Part shown: piece by piece, positions 17,609-26,548 of the stretch
How positions within the stretch are numbered: position 1 is the first letter of the stretch
Layout of the letters: the number at the start of each line of letters is the position of its first letter
Assembly: GCA_964464175.1 (NCBI GenBank)
Contig: CAYXFD010000011.1
Location: forward strand, 1-64,000
Source: CAYXFD01 sp964464175
GTDB lineage: Bacteria; Cloacimonadota; Cloacimonadia; Cloacimonadales; JAJBBL01
Length of the DNA stretch: 64,000 nt
Direction of reading: 5' to 3'
Translations under genes and position numbers: made by a program
Notes under the pieces: model-generated
Databases searched by the model: none
Told to the model about the DNA's origin: nothing
What the model saw: only the letters and a program-made list of their open reading frames with translations

Positions 17609-18961
17609 ATGGATGAAGCCCAGTTAAAATGGAATCAAATACTTGATACCCTGGAAGAGACAATAAATATTCAGAGTTTTAAGACCTGGTTTCATGAGAC
17701 GAAAATTGTGGATAGACCTAAGGAGGACACCTTTCTGGTAGTCGTTCCGACAAAATTTGCCGCAGATTATCTCAATAAGAATTATTCGGATTTCATTACC
17801 GAGATATCTATGGGACTTTTCAACAGGAAGTATAGTTTCCGCTTCACTAGTACTTCTATTCAGCCCAAAGAGACTCCCGTTGCCGATTTTAACTATAAAC
17901 AGACTTACTCGGTCGGTAAGAACTCTCTCCTCAATGCTAAATATAACTTCGAACAGTTTGTTGTGGGAAAGAGCAACAACTTTGCTCATTCGGCAGCCTT
18001 AGCGGTAGCAGAGTCACCGGGGAATATCTACAATCCCTTATTCATCTACGGTGAGTCTGGAATGGGAAAGACTCATCTAATGCAGGCTATCGGCAATTTT
18101 ATCTGTGAAGAGAGACGAAACAACAAGAAGATTCATTATATTACTGCTGAAGAATTCACCAACAGAATGATAGATGCTATCCGCAATCATACAATGCCTG
18201 ATTTCAGAGCTAAATACCGTCATATTGATATTCTGCTGATAGATGATATTCATTTTCTGGCTAAAAAAGAGGGTATCCAGGAGGAATTTTTCCATACTTT
18301 CAACTCCCTTTATGAGAACAAGCGACAGATAGTCATGACCAGTGACCGCCCGCCGAAAGATATCCGCGATCTGGAAAAGAGATTGGTTACCCGGTTTGAA
18401 TGCGGCTTGTTAGCAGACCTGAAAACCCCCGACTTCGAGACCAGACTTGCCATTCTCAAGAAGAAAGCAGAAATGGAAAACATCATTCTCTCTGAAGATA
18501 TCTTTGAGTTCGTTGCCGAGAATATCATCAATAATGTCAGGGCTCTGGAGGGTTCTCTGATCCGGATTCTCGCCTACTGTTCCTACAACAACCTCAATCC
18601 GGAAGATATCGATAAGGTACTTTGCAAGGAGATACTCAATGATATGATCTCAGATAAGGTTGTGGATATCAATATCAACAGTATTATGAATAGAGTATGC
18701 GCTCATTTTAATCTTACTCCCGGTCAGCTTCTGGGAAATACAAGAAAGAAGAACATTGTTTTCCCCAGACAGGTAGCGATGTATCTCTCTAATCTTCTTA
18801 TTCCGCAGCTTTCCTTAAAAAATATAGCACAGTATTATCAGAGGAAGGACCATACAACCGTCTTACATGCCAAGAAACACATAGAAAATCTCTTTCGAAG
18901 CGATGTGGATTTCCGAATCCAGATCGAAAAGATCATCAAAGATATTAAATCTGTAGAATAG
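17609..18961 (+). CDS. dnaA: Chromosomal replication initiator DnaA
   Basis: A 450-residue AAA+ initiator of normal length. Domain I (residues 1-90) includes FKTWF. The ATPase domain has Walker A GESGMGKTH (G148, K154, T155), Walker B LLIDDIHFL and sensor I IVMTSDRPP. The DNA-binding domain IV carries the signature DHTTVLHAKKHIE near the end. The Walker A second residue is Glu where many DnaA proteins have Pro. Candidate DnaA boxes lie on both sides. dnaN does not follow; the next gene is a lipoprotein. The ATG at 17609 gives a full domain I. Confidence 0.98.
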   Translation: MDEAQLKWNQILDTLEETINIQSFKTWFHETKIVDRPKEDTFLVVVPTKFAADYLNKNYSDFITEISMGLFNRKYSFRFTSTSIQPKETPVADFNYKQTYSVGKNSLLNAKYNFEQFVVGKSNNFAHSAALAVAESPGNIYNPLFIYGESGMGKTHLMQAIGNFICEERRNNKKIHYITAEEFTNRMIDAIRNHTMPDFRAKYRHIDILLIDDIHFLAKKEGIQEEFFHTFNSLYENKRQIVMTSDRPPKDIRDLEKRLVTRFECGLLADLKTPDFETRLAILKKKAEMENIILSEDIFEFVAENIINNVRALEGSLIRILAYCSYNNLNPEDIDKVLCKEILNDMISDKVVDININSIMNRVCAHFNLTPGQLLGNTRKKNIVFPRQVAMYLSNLLIPQLSLKNIAQYYQRKDHTTVLHAKKHIENLFRSDVDFRIQIEKIIKDIKSVE

Positions 18962-19313
18962 AAAATAGCATTGCTCTAACCCATTTTTTCAACCGGAAAC
19001 GGAATCATGCCGGAAGCTTAGCTAACTCCTTGTTTAACAGCAATTTCACAAATCACCAAAGAACTTATCCACATATCCACAGACCTTGGTGTTGATAACT
19101 GTTGATATGAGCTTCTTATGATTAACAGGGAATAAGACGCGTGGATAAGGGAGCGAAAGTGAAAAAAATATACACAAGTTATACACACCCCTCCGAGGGT
19201 GTTAATAAAAGGCTAAGTTATGACTTAGAAACATTAAGCTTGACTTATCCCCCTATCCACTAAACCTAATACTAAGACTAAAAATATATATATCATAAGG
19301 AACTATTAAAGAT
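18962..19313. other. Probable origin of replication (DnaA-box cluster)
   Basis: About 350 non-coding bases after dnaA. TTATCCACA (19065-19073, perfect) is followed directly by TATCCACAG (19074-19082). Then come GTGGATAA (reverse, ~19141-19148), TTATACACA (19179-19187) and TTATCC near 19244. The end (19275-19300) is a run of A/T (aaaaatatatatatcataa) that could be the unwinding element. With the boxes before dnaA this suggests a bipartite oriC. Box matches are seen directly; origin function is inferred. Confidence 0.8.
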
Positions 19314-20594
19314 ATGAGAATGGTCAGCATAATTACCCTTGTTGTTTTACTGTTCCTCTTCGTTGCGGGATGTTCAGACAAGAAAAACGTTATCGGAGAT
19401 GATAGTAATCTACACCCTTATTACACAGAGATCAAAGCGGACTCTCTTTTCCAGTACTTTTATTCCTATGAAAATGAAACAGGAAGTTTTATTAGAAACG
19501 ATAAGAGTTTGACCGGTCATTTCAGGACAAATGAATCTATTACTCTCTTGAGGTTTACCAATCTGCCTGACTCCGGTTTTGTCTTTACTGAAGAAACTGC
19601 TCCAAGTTTAATACTTCCGGTAAAGAAGCATTTCAATAGTGAAGGAATGGTTCTCAGGATAGGGATAATAAAGCAGTTCTGGCACCATTTTTTTGCAACC
19701 TGGGAGAATGCCGAGGAAGATGTTGAATGGGAAAAGAGCTGGGATGATTATAGTGCCATGACTTTGCTGGAAGGGATCGAGGAGTATATCGTGAGTGAAG
19801 AAGACAGCACTGTTGTTTTCACCCTTCCCAAAGAAGTCCTGGAAGGGATCATCGAAGGGTGGACTATGGAAGACCCTGAGGGTTACGGTTTTGCCGTTTA
19901 TGCGGAAGATGGAGGAGTTGCTGATTCTTATCTCGAGTTCTATTCCCGGGAAACAAGTGACGGTCCTCTCTTGAGTTTCGATTATTATGCAACGGAAGGA
20001 GATACGGCTGCAGTAAGTTATGAAAGGATGCCGGTTCACCAAACATTCATCAATTCCAAACAGCCGGTAGAAGGATATTATACAGGGGAAGAATTACAGA
20101 TCGCTAATATAGTACCGACCAGAACAGCGATAAAACTAAACCTTTTCGATGAATTTTTTGTCTCACTGTCGCCAGAGGAAGATCTGAAGAAGATTACGAT
20201 CAATAAAGCAGAACTGGTCTTATATAAAGAGCAGGAGGAAGGGACGTCGCATTTTGGGGAAAGCAGGTTTGAGATCTTTCCTTATATAATAGTAAATAAT
20301 GAGTATCCTCTCGAAGAAGCTGATAATCTTCCAATTCCGGTAGAGGATCTACAATCGATCTCTCCTACTTTTACTTCCGTGATTACCGAAACGCAGGATT
20401 CTCTGGCAGTGAATATTACCTCGATTGTGCAGTCTCATATTTCGGAACTGAAACCGAATCTGGGATTTATAATCACCTCGTCCCTGGAGAACAAAGATAA
20501 CAGCTTTATTGGTTTCTATCCACCCGGTCATCTTGAAGAAGAGAAAAGACCTTATCTCAGGATTCTCTATACCCTCCCCTTCATACCGGAATAG
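19314..20594 (+). CDS. Exported lipoprotein of unknown function
   Basis: A 426-residue lipoprotein: hydrophobic N-terminus, then lipobox VAGC with Cys at residue 20. The rest is soluble and beta-rich, with an early tract LFQYFYSYENETGSF. Its late part includes NITSIVQSHISELKPNLGF and RPYLRILYTLP, resembling the carbohydrate-binding-like DNRLRE-type beta-sandwich endings seen in surface proteins. No catalytic motif is seen. It starts 12 bases after an AAGGA. It is the first gene of a plus-strand run with two PpiC-type proteins, suggesting an envelope role. Confidence 0.7.
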   Translation: MRMVSIITLVVLLFLFVAGCSDKKNVIGDDSNLHPYYTEIKADSLFQYFYSYENETGSFIRNDKSLTGHFRTNESITLLRFTNLPDSGFVFTEETAPSLILPVKKHFNSEGMVLRIGIIKQFWHHFFATWENAEEDVEWEKSWDDYSAMTLLEGIEEYIVSEEDSTVVFTLPKEVLEGIIEGWTMEDPEGYGFAVYAEDGGVADSYLEFYSRETSDGPLLSFDYYATEGDTAAVSYERMPVHQTFINSKQPVEGYYTGEELQIANIVPTRTAIKLNLFDEFFVSLSPEEDLKKITINKAELVLYKEQEEGTSHFGESRFEIFPYIIVNNEYPLEEADNLPIPVEDLQSISPTFTSVITETQDSLAVNITSIVQSHISELKPNLGFIITSSLENKDNSFIGFYPPGHLEEEKRPYLRILYTLPFIPE

Positions 20595-20668
20595 ATAAAA
20601 GCTTTTCACTTCGGTAAAACAAAGGAAAAATAATCGCTGAAAAAGGAATAAATTGAGCTAAGAGTGAT

Positions 20669-21505
20669 ATGAAAGTAACAAAGGAAAAACAGGTTTTGAT
20701 CTTTTTGCTTGCATTGTTGGTGGTTCTCTTTCTCTTTTCCTGCAGCAAGGAAAAGGAAGATAAAGAGACGGGAGTTGTAATCGCTACAGTAAATAATGAA
20801 CAACTGACAGCTGCCAGTATTGTTGAGTTTACCGGATCAGAAACATTAGCTGTAATGACTGAGGAAGAACAAAGAGAGAGAGTGGATGATCTGATCAAGC
20901 TGACTGTTCTTGCCCAGGAAGCAGATAAAAGAGGTTTAAACGGGCAGACAGAGATAAAAGAGAGGATTAAGATAGCGGAAAAGAAGATCAAGGCGAATGC
21001 TCTGTTAGCTAAAATGTTTGAGGAATTGGAAGTTACCGAATCAGAGGTCTTTAATTATTACCAGATACATAAGAGCCGCTATGCAGGTGAAAGAGAGGAA
21101 TACCGTGTCCAGAGGATACTTCTTGAAAACGAGGAGATGGCAGATTCTGTTTCGACAATGATCGTTGACGGGGAGCTTAATTTTGCCGAAGCGGCAAGAG
21201 CTTATTCCCGGGAACAGGCAAGGGAAAGAGACGGTTATCTTGGCTATTTGACTCCGGACGAGATGGAGCAATTTATCTGGAATAGTATCAGGAATCTCAG
21301 TCAATGGCGGTTTGTCAGAGTACCTGTTAGTAACGGAATTTATCTGGTTCGTTATACAGACGTAAGAAACAGAGAAACCGAAAGACCGTTTACTGAGGTT
21401 TCCGACCAGGTACGGGAGGAGCTGCTCGAAGAGAGACGAAGAGATTTGGTGAACGAACTGCTTGATGAGCTTTTGAGTAGTTCGGAAATAGTAATTTCAG
21501 GATAA
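20669..21505 (+). CDS. PpiC-type peptidyl-prolyl isomerase lipoprotein
   Basis: A 278-residue lipoprotein: membrane segment, then lipobox LFSC. Residues ~35-130 form a SurA/trigger-factor-like helical N-domain (VVIATVNNEQLTAASIVEF). Residues ~140-240 form a degenerate parvulin domain (YRVQRILLENEEMADSV ... NFAEAARAYSREQARERDG). The usual parvulin HIL signature is only QRIL here, so isomerase activity may be lost and chaperone function kept. It precedes a second, two-domain protein of the same class by ~120 bases. Likely work: folding of outer-membrane or secreted proteins in the periplasm. Confidence 0.83.
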   Translation: MKVTKEKQVLIFLLALLVVLFLFSCSKEKEDKETGVVIATVNNEQLTAASIVEFTGSETLAVMTEEEQRERVDDLIKLTVLAQEADKRGLNGQTEIKERIKIAEKKIKANALLAKMFEELEVTESEVFNYYQIHKSRYAGEREEYRVQRILLENEEMADSVSTMIVDGELNFAEAARAYSREQARERDGYLGYLTPDEMEQFIWNSIRNLSQWRFVRVPVSNGIYLVRYTDVRNRETERPFTEVSDQVREELLEERRRDLVNELLDELLSSSEIVISG

Positions 21506-21623
21506 AGCTACTCCTAAGCAACGATCTGAAAACTAATTAAAAAAAACATTATGGCGAATATAGATTCGAAAGTGATCGGTTAATGATCCGAAACCGGTTA
21601 TCTGAACAAAGTGAGGCAAAATA

Positions 21624-22883
21624 ATGAAAACAATACTCATCATAGTTACTGTAATAATGAGCTTATCTTTTCTTTCAGCAGAAATGATAGATTATATAGT
21701 AGCGAAAGTAGGAAGAGAAGCTATCCTAAAAAGTGATTTGGAGAGACAGATAAATCAAATGAGGCAGTTGGGAGCTATGACACCCGAGATAACGGAGGCT
21801 GATGTTCTCAATGATATGATAGAATCGCGGTTGATCCTGCAGACTGCCCGAGAGAGAAATTACCGTTTAGATGAATTCCGAATCAGGCAGATGATTGACA
21901 GTCAGATCCAGAGCCAGATAGAGAGAATAGGTTCGGAAGAAGCTTTACGCGAGGAATTACGGAAAGCTGGGATGACCATGTCTGACCTGAGAGAGTTTTA
22001 TGAACAAATGATCAGGGAACAGCGGTTAAAAGAGATGTTCATCCAGAATGAAATAACCAATAGAATTCATATAACCGAGATAGAGATCGATGAGTTTTAT
22101 CGTGAAAAAAGCTCAGAGATCCCCTGGAGACCGGAAAAGGTAGAACTCGGCATGATCAAACAAGAGATAGCAGCCAGCGAAAGGACTAAGAAAGAGGTAT
22201 TGGCAGACATTAACAGGGTATATGATAAGATTATCGAGGGGAAAGATTTTGCTGCTCTGGCAAAAGAAGAGAGTGATTGTCCAAGTGCAACTAATGGCGG
22301 GGATTTAGGGTTCTTTGGTCCCGGAACAATGATAAAAGAATTCGAGGAAACAGCCTTTGCCCTGAAAGTGGGAGAGATAAGCAAAGTTGTCCAGACTCAT
22401 TTTGGATATCACATCATAAAAATGGAAGAGAAAGATGAAGAAGATATCAGGGTGAGGCATATCCTTAAAATGATAGAACCTACGGAAGAAGATATTACGG
22501 AAACCATAACCATAATGGATGAAGTGCAGCGGAAATTAGCAGAAGGAGAAGATTTCCAGCAGCTCGCGAAAGAGTATTCAGACGATGATTCTGCTCCGGA
22601 AGGGGGGATTATCGGAGAGTTCTCAGGATCCGAATATCCTGAAATGTTCAGTGAGCAGTTAAAAAATATTGAGGTCGGTGAGTTTACGGAGGTGATCAGA
22701 CAAGGTGAAAATCTTTATATCTTCGGCAAATTGAGAATTATTCCGGAACGTCCCTTTGAACTGGCAGAGATCAGAGATGAACTAAGAGAATACTTACAGC
22801 AGGAAAAACAGGTTGATCAATATGAGAGCTGGATTGAAAACCTACGGTCAGAATCTTATGTAGAGATCTTCAGCAATCGTTAA
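21624..22883 (+). CDS. SurA-like periplasmic chaperone with two parvulin domains
   Basis: A 419-residue exported protein with a signal peptide ending near FLSAEM. The N-domain begins IDYIVAKVGREAILKSDLE, the classic SurA opening. Parvulin domain 1 (about 170-270) has FAALAKEESDCPSA, GGDLGFFGPGTMIKEFE and HFGYHIIKM. Domain 2 (about 275-375) has IRVRHILKMIEP and FQQLAKEYSDDDSAPEGG. This two-PPIase layout is that of SurA, which escorts beta-barrel precursors through the periplasm. GTGAGG precedes the ATG. It follows the shorter PpiC lipoprotein, and pgpA comes 21 bases after it. Confidence 0.9.
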   Translation: MKTILIIVTVIMSLSFLSAEMIDYIVAKVGREAILKSDLERQINQMRQLGAMTPEITEADVLNDMIESRLILQTARERNYRLDEFRIRQMIDSQIQSQIERIGSEEALREELRKAGMTMSDLREFYEQMIREQRLKEMFIQNEITNRIHITEIEIDEFYREKSSEIPWRPEKVELGMIKQEIAASERTKKEVLADINRVYDKIIEGKDFAALAKEESDCPSATNGGDLGFFGPGTMIKEFEETAFALKVGEISKVVQTHFGYHIIKMEEKDEEDIRVRHILKMIEPTEEDITETITIMDEVQRKLAEGEDFQQLAKEYSDDDSAPEGGIIGEFSGSEYPEMFSEQLKNIEVGEFTEVIRQGENLYIFGKLRIIPERPFELAEIRDELREYLQQEKQVDQYESWIENLRSESYVEIFSNR

Positions 22884-22904
22884 GGTATTAGGATAAAAGA
22901 TAAC

Positions 22905-23369
22905 TTGTACAGACAATTCTCAAAACTGATTTCCACCCTTCTCTACAGCGGATATTTTCCTGTAGCACCGGGAACTATCGGGACGCTGATAGCCTTTATT
23001 GTCTATCTTTTGCTTCCGCGTATGTTTGTCGAACTTCCATGTTTCTGGGTTTTTCCTTTACTGCTGCTCATTCCGGTAGTTACCTTGACCGGTGAAGCAG
23101 AAAAGATAATGGAGAAAGATGATAAACGGATAGTGCTTGATGAGTTTTTAGGTTACTTTTTTGCTGTTATTTTTCTTCCTAAAAGCTTGCTAATCGGGGC
23201 TGCAGCTTTTCTGCTTTTCCGCCTGTTCGATATCCTAAAACCGCCACCGATCGATAACATCCAGAATTGGAAAAGCGGCTGGGGTATAGTGTGTGATGAT
23301 GTTATGGCAGGAATTTATGCCAATCTTATTATTCAAATCGCCTATTTTCTTATCCGGTTGGCTCAGTAA
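22905..23369 (+). CDS. pgpA: Phosphatidylglycerophosphatase A
   Basis: A 154-residue inner-membrane phosphatase that converts phosphatidylglycerophosphate to phosphatidylglycerol. Family motifs are clear: GYFPVAPGTIGTL near the start, VLDEFLGYF, FDILKPPPID and GWGIVCDDVMAGIYAN. Length matches the family. The start is a TTG at 22905, with only a modest upstream AGGAT; no in-frame ATG would keep the conserved N-terminus. It follows the SurA-like gene closely and could be in the same unit. Confidence 0.93.
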   Translation: MYRQFSKLISTLLYSGYFPVAPGTIGTLIAFIVYLLLPRMFVELPCFWVFPLLLLIPVVTLTGEAEKIMEKDDKRIVLDEFLGYFFAVIFLPKSLLIGAAAFLLFRLFDILKPPPIDNIQNWKSGWGIVCDDVMAGIYANLIIQIAYFLIRLAQ

Positions 23370-23554
23370 TGGTTTTCCTGAGTATGAAAGATGGAAGCTG
23401 ACTCTGCCAATCTCATCCATTCATTGTCGTTATTACTTGACCTGAAAAGCTCTCTTATAATTGAGTATAAAAAACCTTGCAGCTAATTACCTGCTGGAAC
23501 GATGAATAGCAGTAAGCAAGAGAGATATTAATCATATGGAAAAAGGAGAAAAAT

Positions 23555-23899
23555 ATGTTTTATGTACTACTACAAGCTGGAGCGCCAGAAGCGCAGCCGA
23601 ATCCTTTCGTAAGTTTTCTTCCCTTCATTTTTCTGATCCTGATTCTCTATTTTCTGATTATCAGACCGCAGCAGAAGAGACAGAAAGAACACCAAAAACT
23701 GATCGATGAGTTAAAGATTAATGATATGGTCATTACCTCCGGTGGGATTATCGGAAAGATAACCAATATCAAGACCGAAAAGCAAACCGTAATTCTAAAA
23801 GTAGATGATTCTAACAACACTAAGATTGAAATTAGAAAAGCTGCCATTGCCGGAATATGGCAGGAGACACAACCGGTTAAAAATGAACCGATTAAATAG
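23555..23899 (+). CDS. yajC: Preprotein translocase subunit YajC
   Basis: A 114-residue accessory subunit of the SecDF-YajC complex that assists Sec export. It has one N-terminal membrane helix (FLPFIFLILILYFLIIRPQQ) followed by the conserved RPQQKRQKEHQKLI and the small cytoplasmic beta domain (NDMVITSGGIIGKI). AAGGAG lies 7 bases upstream. The last 17 bases overlap the start of def. secD/secF are not in the window. Confidence 0.95.
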   Translation: MFYVLLQAGAPEAQPNPFVSFLPFIFLILILYFLIIRPQQKRQKEHQKLIDELKINDMVITSGGIIGKITNIKTEKQTVILKVDDSNNTKIEIRKAAIAGIWQETQPVKNEPIK

Positions 23900-24482
23900 A
23901 GAAAGCGGTAATGTTTTGCCGGTAAGAATCTACGGCGATCAACTACTGAGAAAGAAGTCTGAACCGGTCGAAGAGATAGACGGCAGAATAAAGGGGATAA
24001 TTTCTGATCTGATTGCAACGATGTATGAGAAAGACGGTATCGGTTTGGCAGCACCTCAGATAGGTCATAATCTCCGGATATTTGTTGTAGATCCTGACTG
24101 GTTCCGAAGTGGTGAGAAGAACCCGAGGGTTTTTATAAATCCTCGTTTCCTTTCCCTTTCAGGAGTTGAAGAAGAAGAAGAAGGGTGCTTGAGCCTTCCG
24201 GGGATAACAGCAGAAGTTAAGAGAGCTGAAAAAGTCGTGATCGAGGCGATGGATCAGGAAGGAAAGATGCAGAGATACGAAGCGGAAGGACTTTATGCCA
24301 GAGCTCTTCAGCACGAAAACGACCATCTGGACGGAATACTATTCATAGACCGGATTTCGAAACTCAAATTGATAACTCTGAAATGGAAATTGAGAGCTTT
24401 GGAACAGAAAAAAGATAACAAGGGAGTCAATCTTGACACCTATTTCTCTGATAAACAAAGTGATATTCCTCGGAACTCCTGA
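23883..24482 (+). CDS. def: Peptide deformylase
   Basis: About 199 residues. It removes the formyl group from nascent N-formyl-Met peptides. Motif 1 GIGLAAPQIG, motif 2 EEGCLSLPG (C102) and motif 3 QHENDHLDG (H144, E145, H148) supply the metal site; Cys and both His are present. I placed the start at ATG 23883, overlapping yajC, because it gives a normal N-terminus; a TTG at 23916 is the alternative. It overlaps fmt by about 50 bases, so the two formyl-cycle enzymes are translationally coupled. Confidence 0.93.
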   Translation: MNRLNRESGNVLPVRIYGDQLLRKKSEPVEEIDGRIKGIISDLIATMYEKDGIGLAAPQIGHNLRIFVVDPDWFRSGEKNPRVFINPRFLSLSGVEEEEEGCLSLPGITAEVKRAEKVVIEAMDQEGKMQRYEAEGLYARALQHENDHLDGILFIDRISKLKLITLKWKLRALEQKKDNKGVNLDTYFSDKQSDIPRNS

Positions 24483-25407
24483 TTTTGCAGTTCCAACTCT
24501 GTTAAAATTATCCGAAACCAAATATAAGCCAGTATTAGTTATCACTCAACCTGACAAGCCGCAAGGAAGGAAACTGCGGCTAACCCCCTCCCCGGTAAAA
24601 AAAGCAGCCAGATCGCTCGGAATAGAGGTGCTCGAACCGGAGAATATCAAAAAAGACGAAGTCTTTGAGCTGTTAAGAACGATAGATCCTGATGTCATCA
24701 TCACCGCTGCCTATGGCGGGTTTCTTAACAGAAGAATTCTGAACTTACCTACCTGCGGCTGTCTTAATCTCCACCCTTCCCTCCTCCCTTTATACAGAGG
24801 AGCAACTCCGATCAATCATGCCCTGTTTAACGGAGATGAAAAGACAGGAGTTACTATTGCCGGCATGGTTCTGAAGATGGATAGCGGTCCTGTCTATAAA
24901 CAGCAGGTTGTTCCGGTCAGTACTGACGATAACTATAGTATCCTTTCCCCAAAACTTGCCCGTTTAGGAGCAGAAATGGTGATAGAGGTCTTAACCCTGC
25001 TGGAAAATGATAATATCGAGGCAATTCCTCAGAAAGAGGAAGATGCAACCTACTGCTATAAGCTAAAGAAAGAAGACCTGTTCCTGAATTGGGCAGAGCC
25101 TGCTCAAAAAATCCATAACAGAGTTAGGGGTTTAGCAGATAATCCCGGGGCGGTTTCCTTTTTCAGAGGGAATAAGATAAAGATATTAGAGACCAAACTT
25201 CTCGAGGAAAGAGCGGATTTACCACCAGGGACAGTTTCAGAATTAAAGAAAAATGAGGGTATTGTCATCAACTGCTGGGATGATAAAATTCTATTGACGA
25301 AAGTTCAACCTGCCGGCAAGAGAGTCATGACAGCCTTCGAATACAGTATTGGGGCGAGAATAGAGAAAGAGGAGAATTTTATCAGTGGGGATAGTAATAG
25401 ACCATAA
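24433..25407 (+). CDS. fmt: Methionyl-tRNA formyltransferase
   Basis: A 324-residue enzyme that formylates initiator Met-tRNA from 10-formyl-THF. The catalytic set N112, H114 (NLHPSLLP) and D150 is intact, with LYRGATPI and the C-terminal OB-like domain (about 205-310). The start is a TTG at 24433 with AGGGAG 6 bases upstream. It overlaps the end of def by 50 bases and its own end overlaps the DUF116 gene by 23 bases. Confidence 0.96.
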   Translation: MTPISLINKVIFLGTPDFAVPTLLKLSETKYKPVLVITQPDKPQGRKLRLTPSPVKKAARSLGIEVLEPENIKKDEVFELLRTIDPDVIITAAYGGFLNRRILNLPTCGCLNLHPSLLPLYRGATPINHALFNGDEKTGVTIAGMVLKMDSGPVYKQQVVPVSTDDNYSILSPKLARLGAEMVIEVLTLLENDNIEAIPQKEEDATYCYKLKKEDLFLNWAEPAQKIHNRVRGLADNPGAVSFFRGNKIKILETKLLEERADLPPGTVSELKKNEGIVINCWDDKILLTKVQPAGKRVMTAFEYSIGARIEKEENFISGDSNRP

Positions 25408-26179
25408 AAGAAAGAATCTCTTTCTAATCTTAACCACGATCAGCCTGCTCTTGATGATGGTTCTAACTACCCTTTTATGGTGGTTTATTTCTCCGCGGTT
25501 CCACGAAATAAATAAGCTGCTTGCCAACTCTCTTCTCAGTCTTCTCAGACTCTTTTATCTGATTGTTGTTTTTGGGATTGTTCTTGTTTTACTGACCTCT
25601 TATTTTGAAAAGAATTTTCTGATTTTCAGGGCTGCAATCCGGATCGCGATCAGGTTTCTCTTTCCGGTTACAATTCTGCTCGGAAAGGTGATCGGAATAT
25701 CTAAAGACCGGATCAGAGAATCTTTTGTTCATGTTAATAACACTTTTGTCAAGGTACTCGAAACTAACTACCAGCCTAAGGATATTCTCATTCTGCTGCC
25801 GCACTGTCTCCAGAACACGGAGTGTAATATCAGAGTGACGGTCAATATCAACAATTGTCAGGAATGCGGAAAATGTAAAATTGCCGATCTGAAACGAATA
25901 GCCGAAAAAACAGGCGTTAATATCGCTATTGCTACCAGTGGTTCCCTGGCAAGAAGGATAATTATCAAACATAAACCGAAGTTCATTATCGCCGTTGCCT
26001 GTGAAAGAGATCTGGTAGATGGTCTTCTCGATGTTTTTCCCATTCCGGTGTATGGTGTGCTTAACGACAGACCATACGGTCCCTGTGTTAATACCTCTGT
26101 AGCTGTAGATGTTATTGAAGCTGCCCTGAAAAAGATTCTACACCCTTCAGTGCAGCATTCTGATCAATATCCGGCATAA
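25385..26179 (+). CDS. DUF116 membrane protein
   Basis: 264 residues with two N-terminal membrane helices (about 12-34 and 52-73) and a cytoplasmic domain. The latter holds the Cys pattern CLQNTEC ... CQECGKC (about residues 139-163) and the later CERD and GPCVN, typical of DUF116. The Cys cluster suggests an iron-sulfur or zinc site, but no function is known. The start is a GTG at 25385 with GAGGAG upstream. Fusion of transcription to def-fmt is a recurring context for DUF116. What follows is the repeat and assembly gap. Confidence 0.85.
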   Translation: MGIVIDHKRKNLFLILTTISLLLMMVLTTLLWWFISPRFHEINKLLANSLLSLLRLFYLIVVFGIVLVLLTSYFEKNFLIFRAAIRIAIRFLFPVTILLGKVIGISKDRIRESFVHVNNTFVKVLETNYQPKDILILLPHCLQNTECNIRVTVNINNCQECGKCKIADLKRIAEKTGVNIAIATSGSLARRIIIKHKPKFIIAVACERDLVDGLLDVFPIPVYGVLNDRPYGPCVNTSVAVDVIEAALKKILHPSVQHSDQYPA

Positions 26180-26200
26180 AATATATTTAAATCCGGCGTT

Positions 26201-26253
26201 GTGGAGTTTTGCCCTTTCCCTGCTTTCCTTCCGCAGGTTTTGCTTTATTTTCA
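26201..26253. repeat. Dispersed repeat fragment bordering the assembly gap
   Basis: Read on the minus strand this is aaaacctgcggaaggaaagcaggga joined to ggaaagggcaaaactccac. The first word is identical to 14527-14551 and the second to 14318-14336, so it is a mosaic of the repeat family near 14 kb. It runs into the N block, meaning the assembly broke in the repeat. Confidence 0.85.
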
Positions 26254-26353
26254 NNNNNNNNNNNNNNNNNNNNNNNNNNNNNNNNNNNNNNNNNNNNNNN
26301 NNNNNNNNNNNNNNNNNNNNNNNNNNNNNNNNNNNNNNNNNNNNNNNNNNNNN
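26254..26353. other. Assembly gap (100 N)
   Basis: One hundred unresolved bases, a conventional placeholder; the true length is unknown. The right flank (26354-26492) shows no gene. Any downstream partner of DUF116 could be hidden here. Confidence 0.98.
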
Positions 26354-26492
26354 TTCCTGCTATCGAATATGCGGGAGGGGGTTCTGATTGCATTCCGTCT
26401 CTAATGAAAGGAAAAAGATAGTCGGCAATTTGTGATGTTGCGCAGCAACAATGTTACACGCGTAACGTAATTCTACAATTATATAGCAAAAA

Positions 26493-26522
26493 GCTCAGGG
26501 CAGCCTTAAGGCTGCCCTGAGC
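26493..26522 (-). terminator. Strong rho-independent terminator of encapsulin operon
   Basis: GCTCAGGGCAGCC-TTAA-GGCTGCCCTGAGC forms a perfect 13-bp stem with a 4-base loop. On the minus strand it is followed by TTTTTGCT. It lies 26 bases after the encapsulin stop. Confidence 0.93.
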
Positions 26523-26548
26523 AAGAATTGAAACAGCAAATACTTCTG

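Noticed and set aside
26354..26492. Possible gene end to the right of the assembly gap
   Set aside because: No frame with a recognisable product reaches the terminator; only N-containing artefact frames span the gap.
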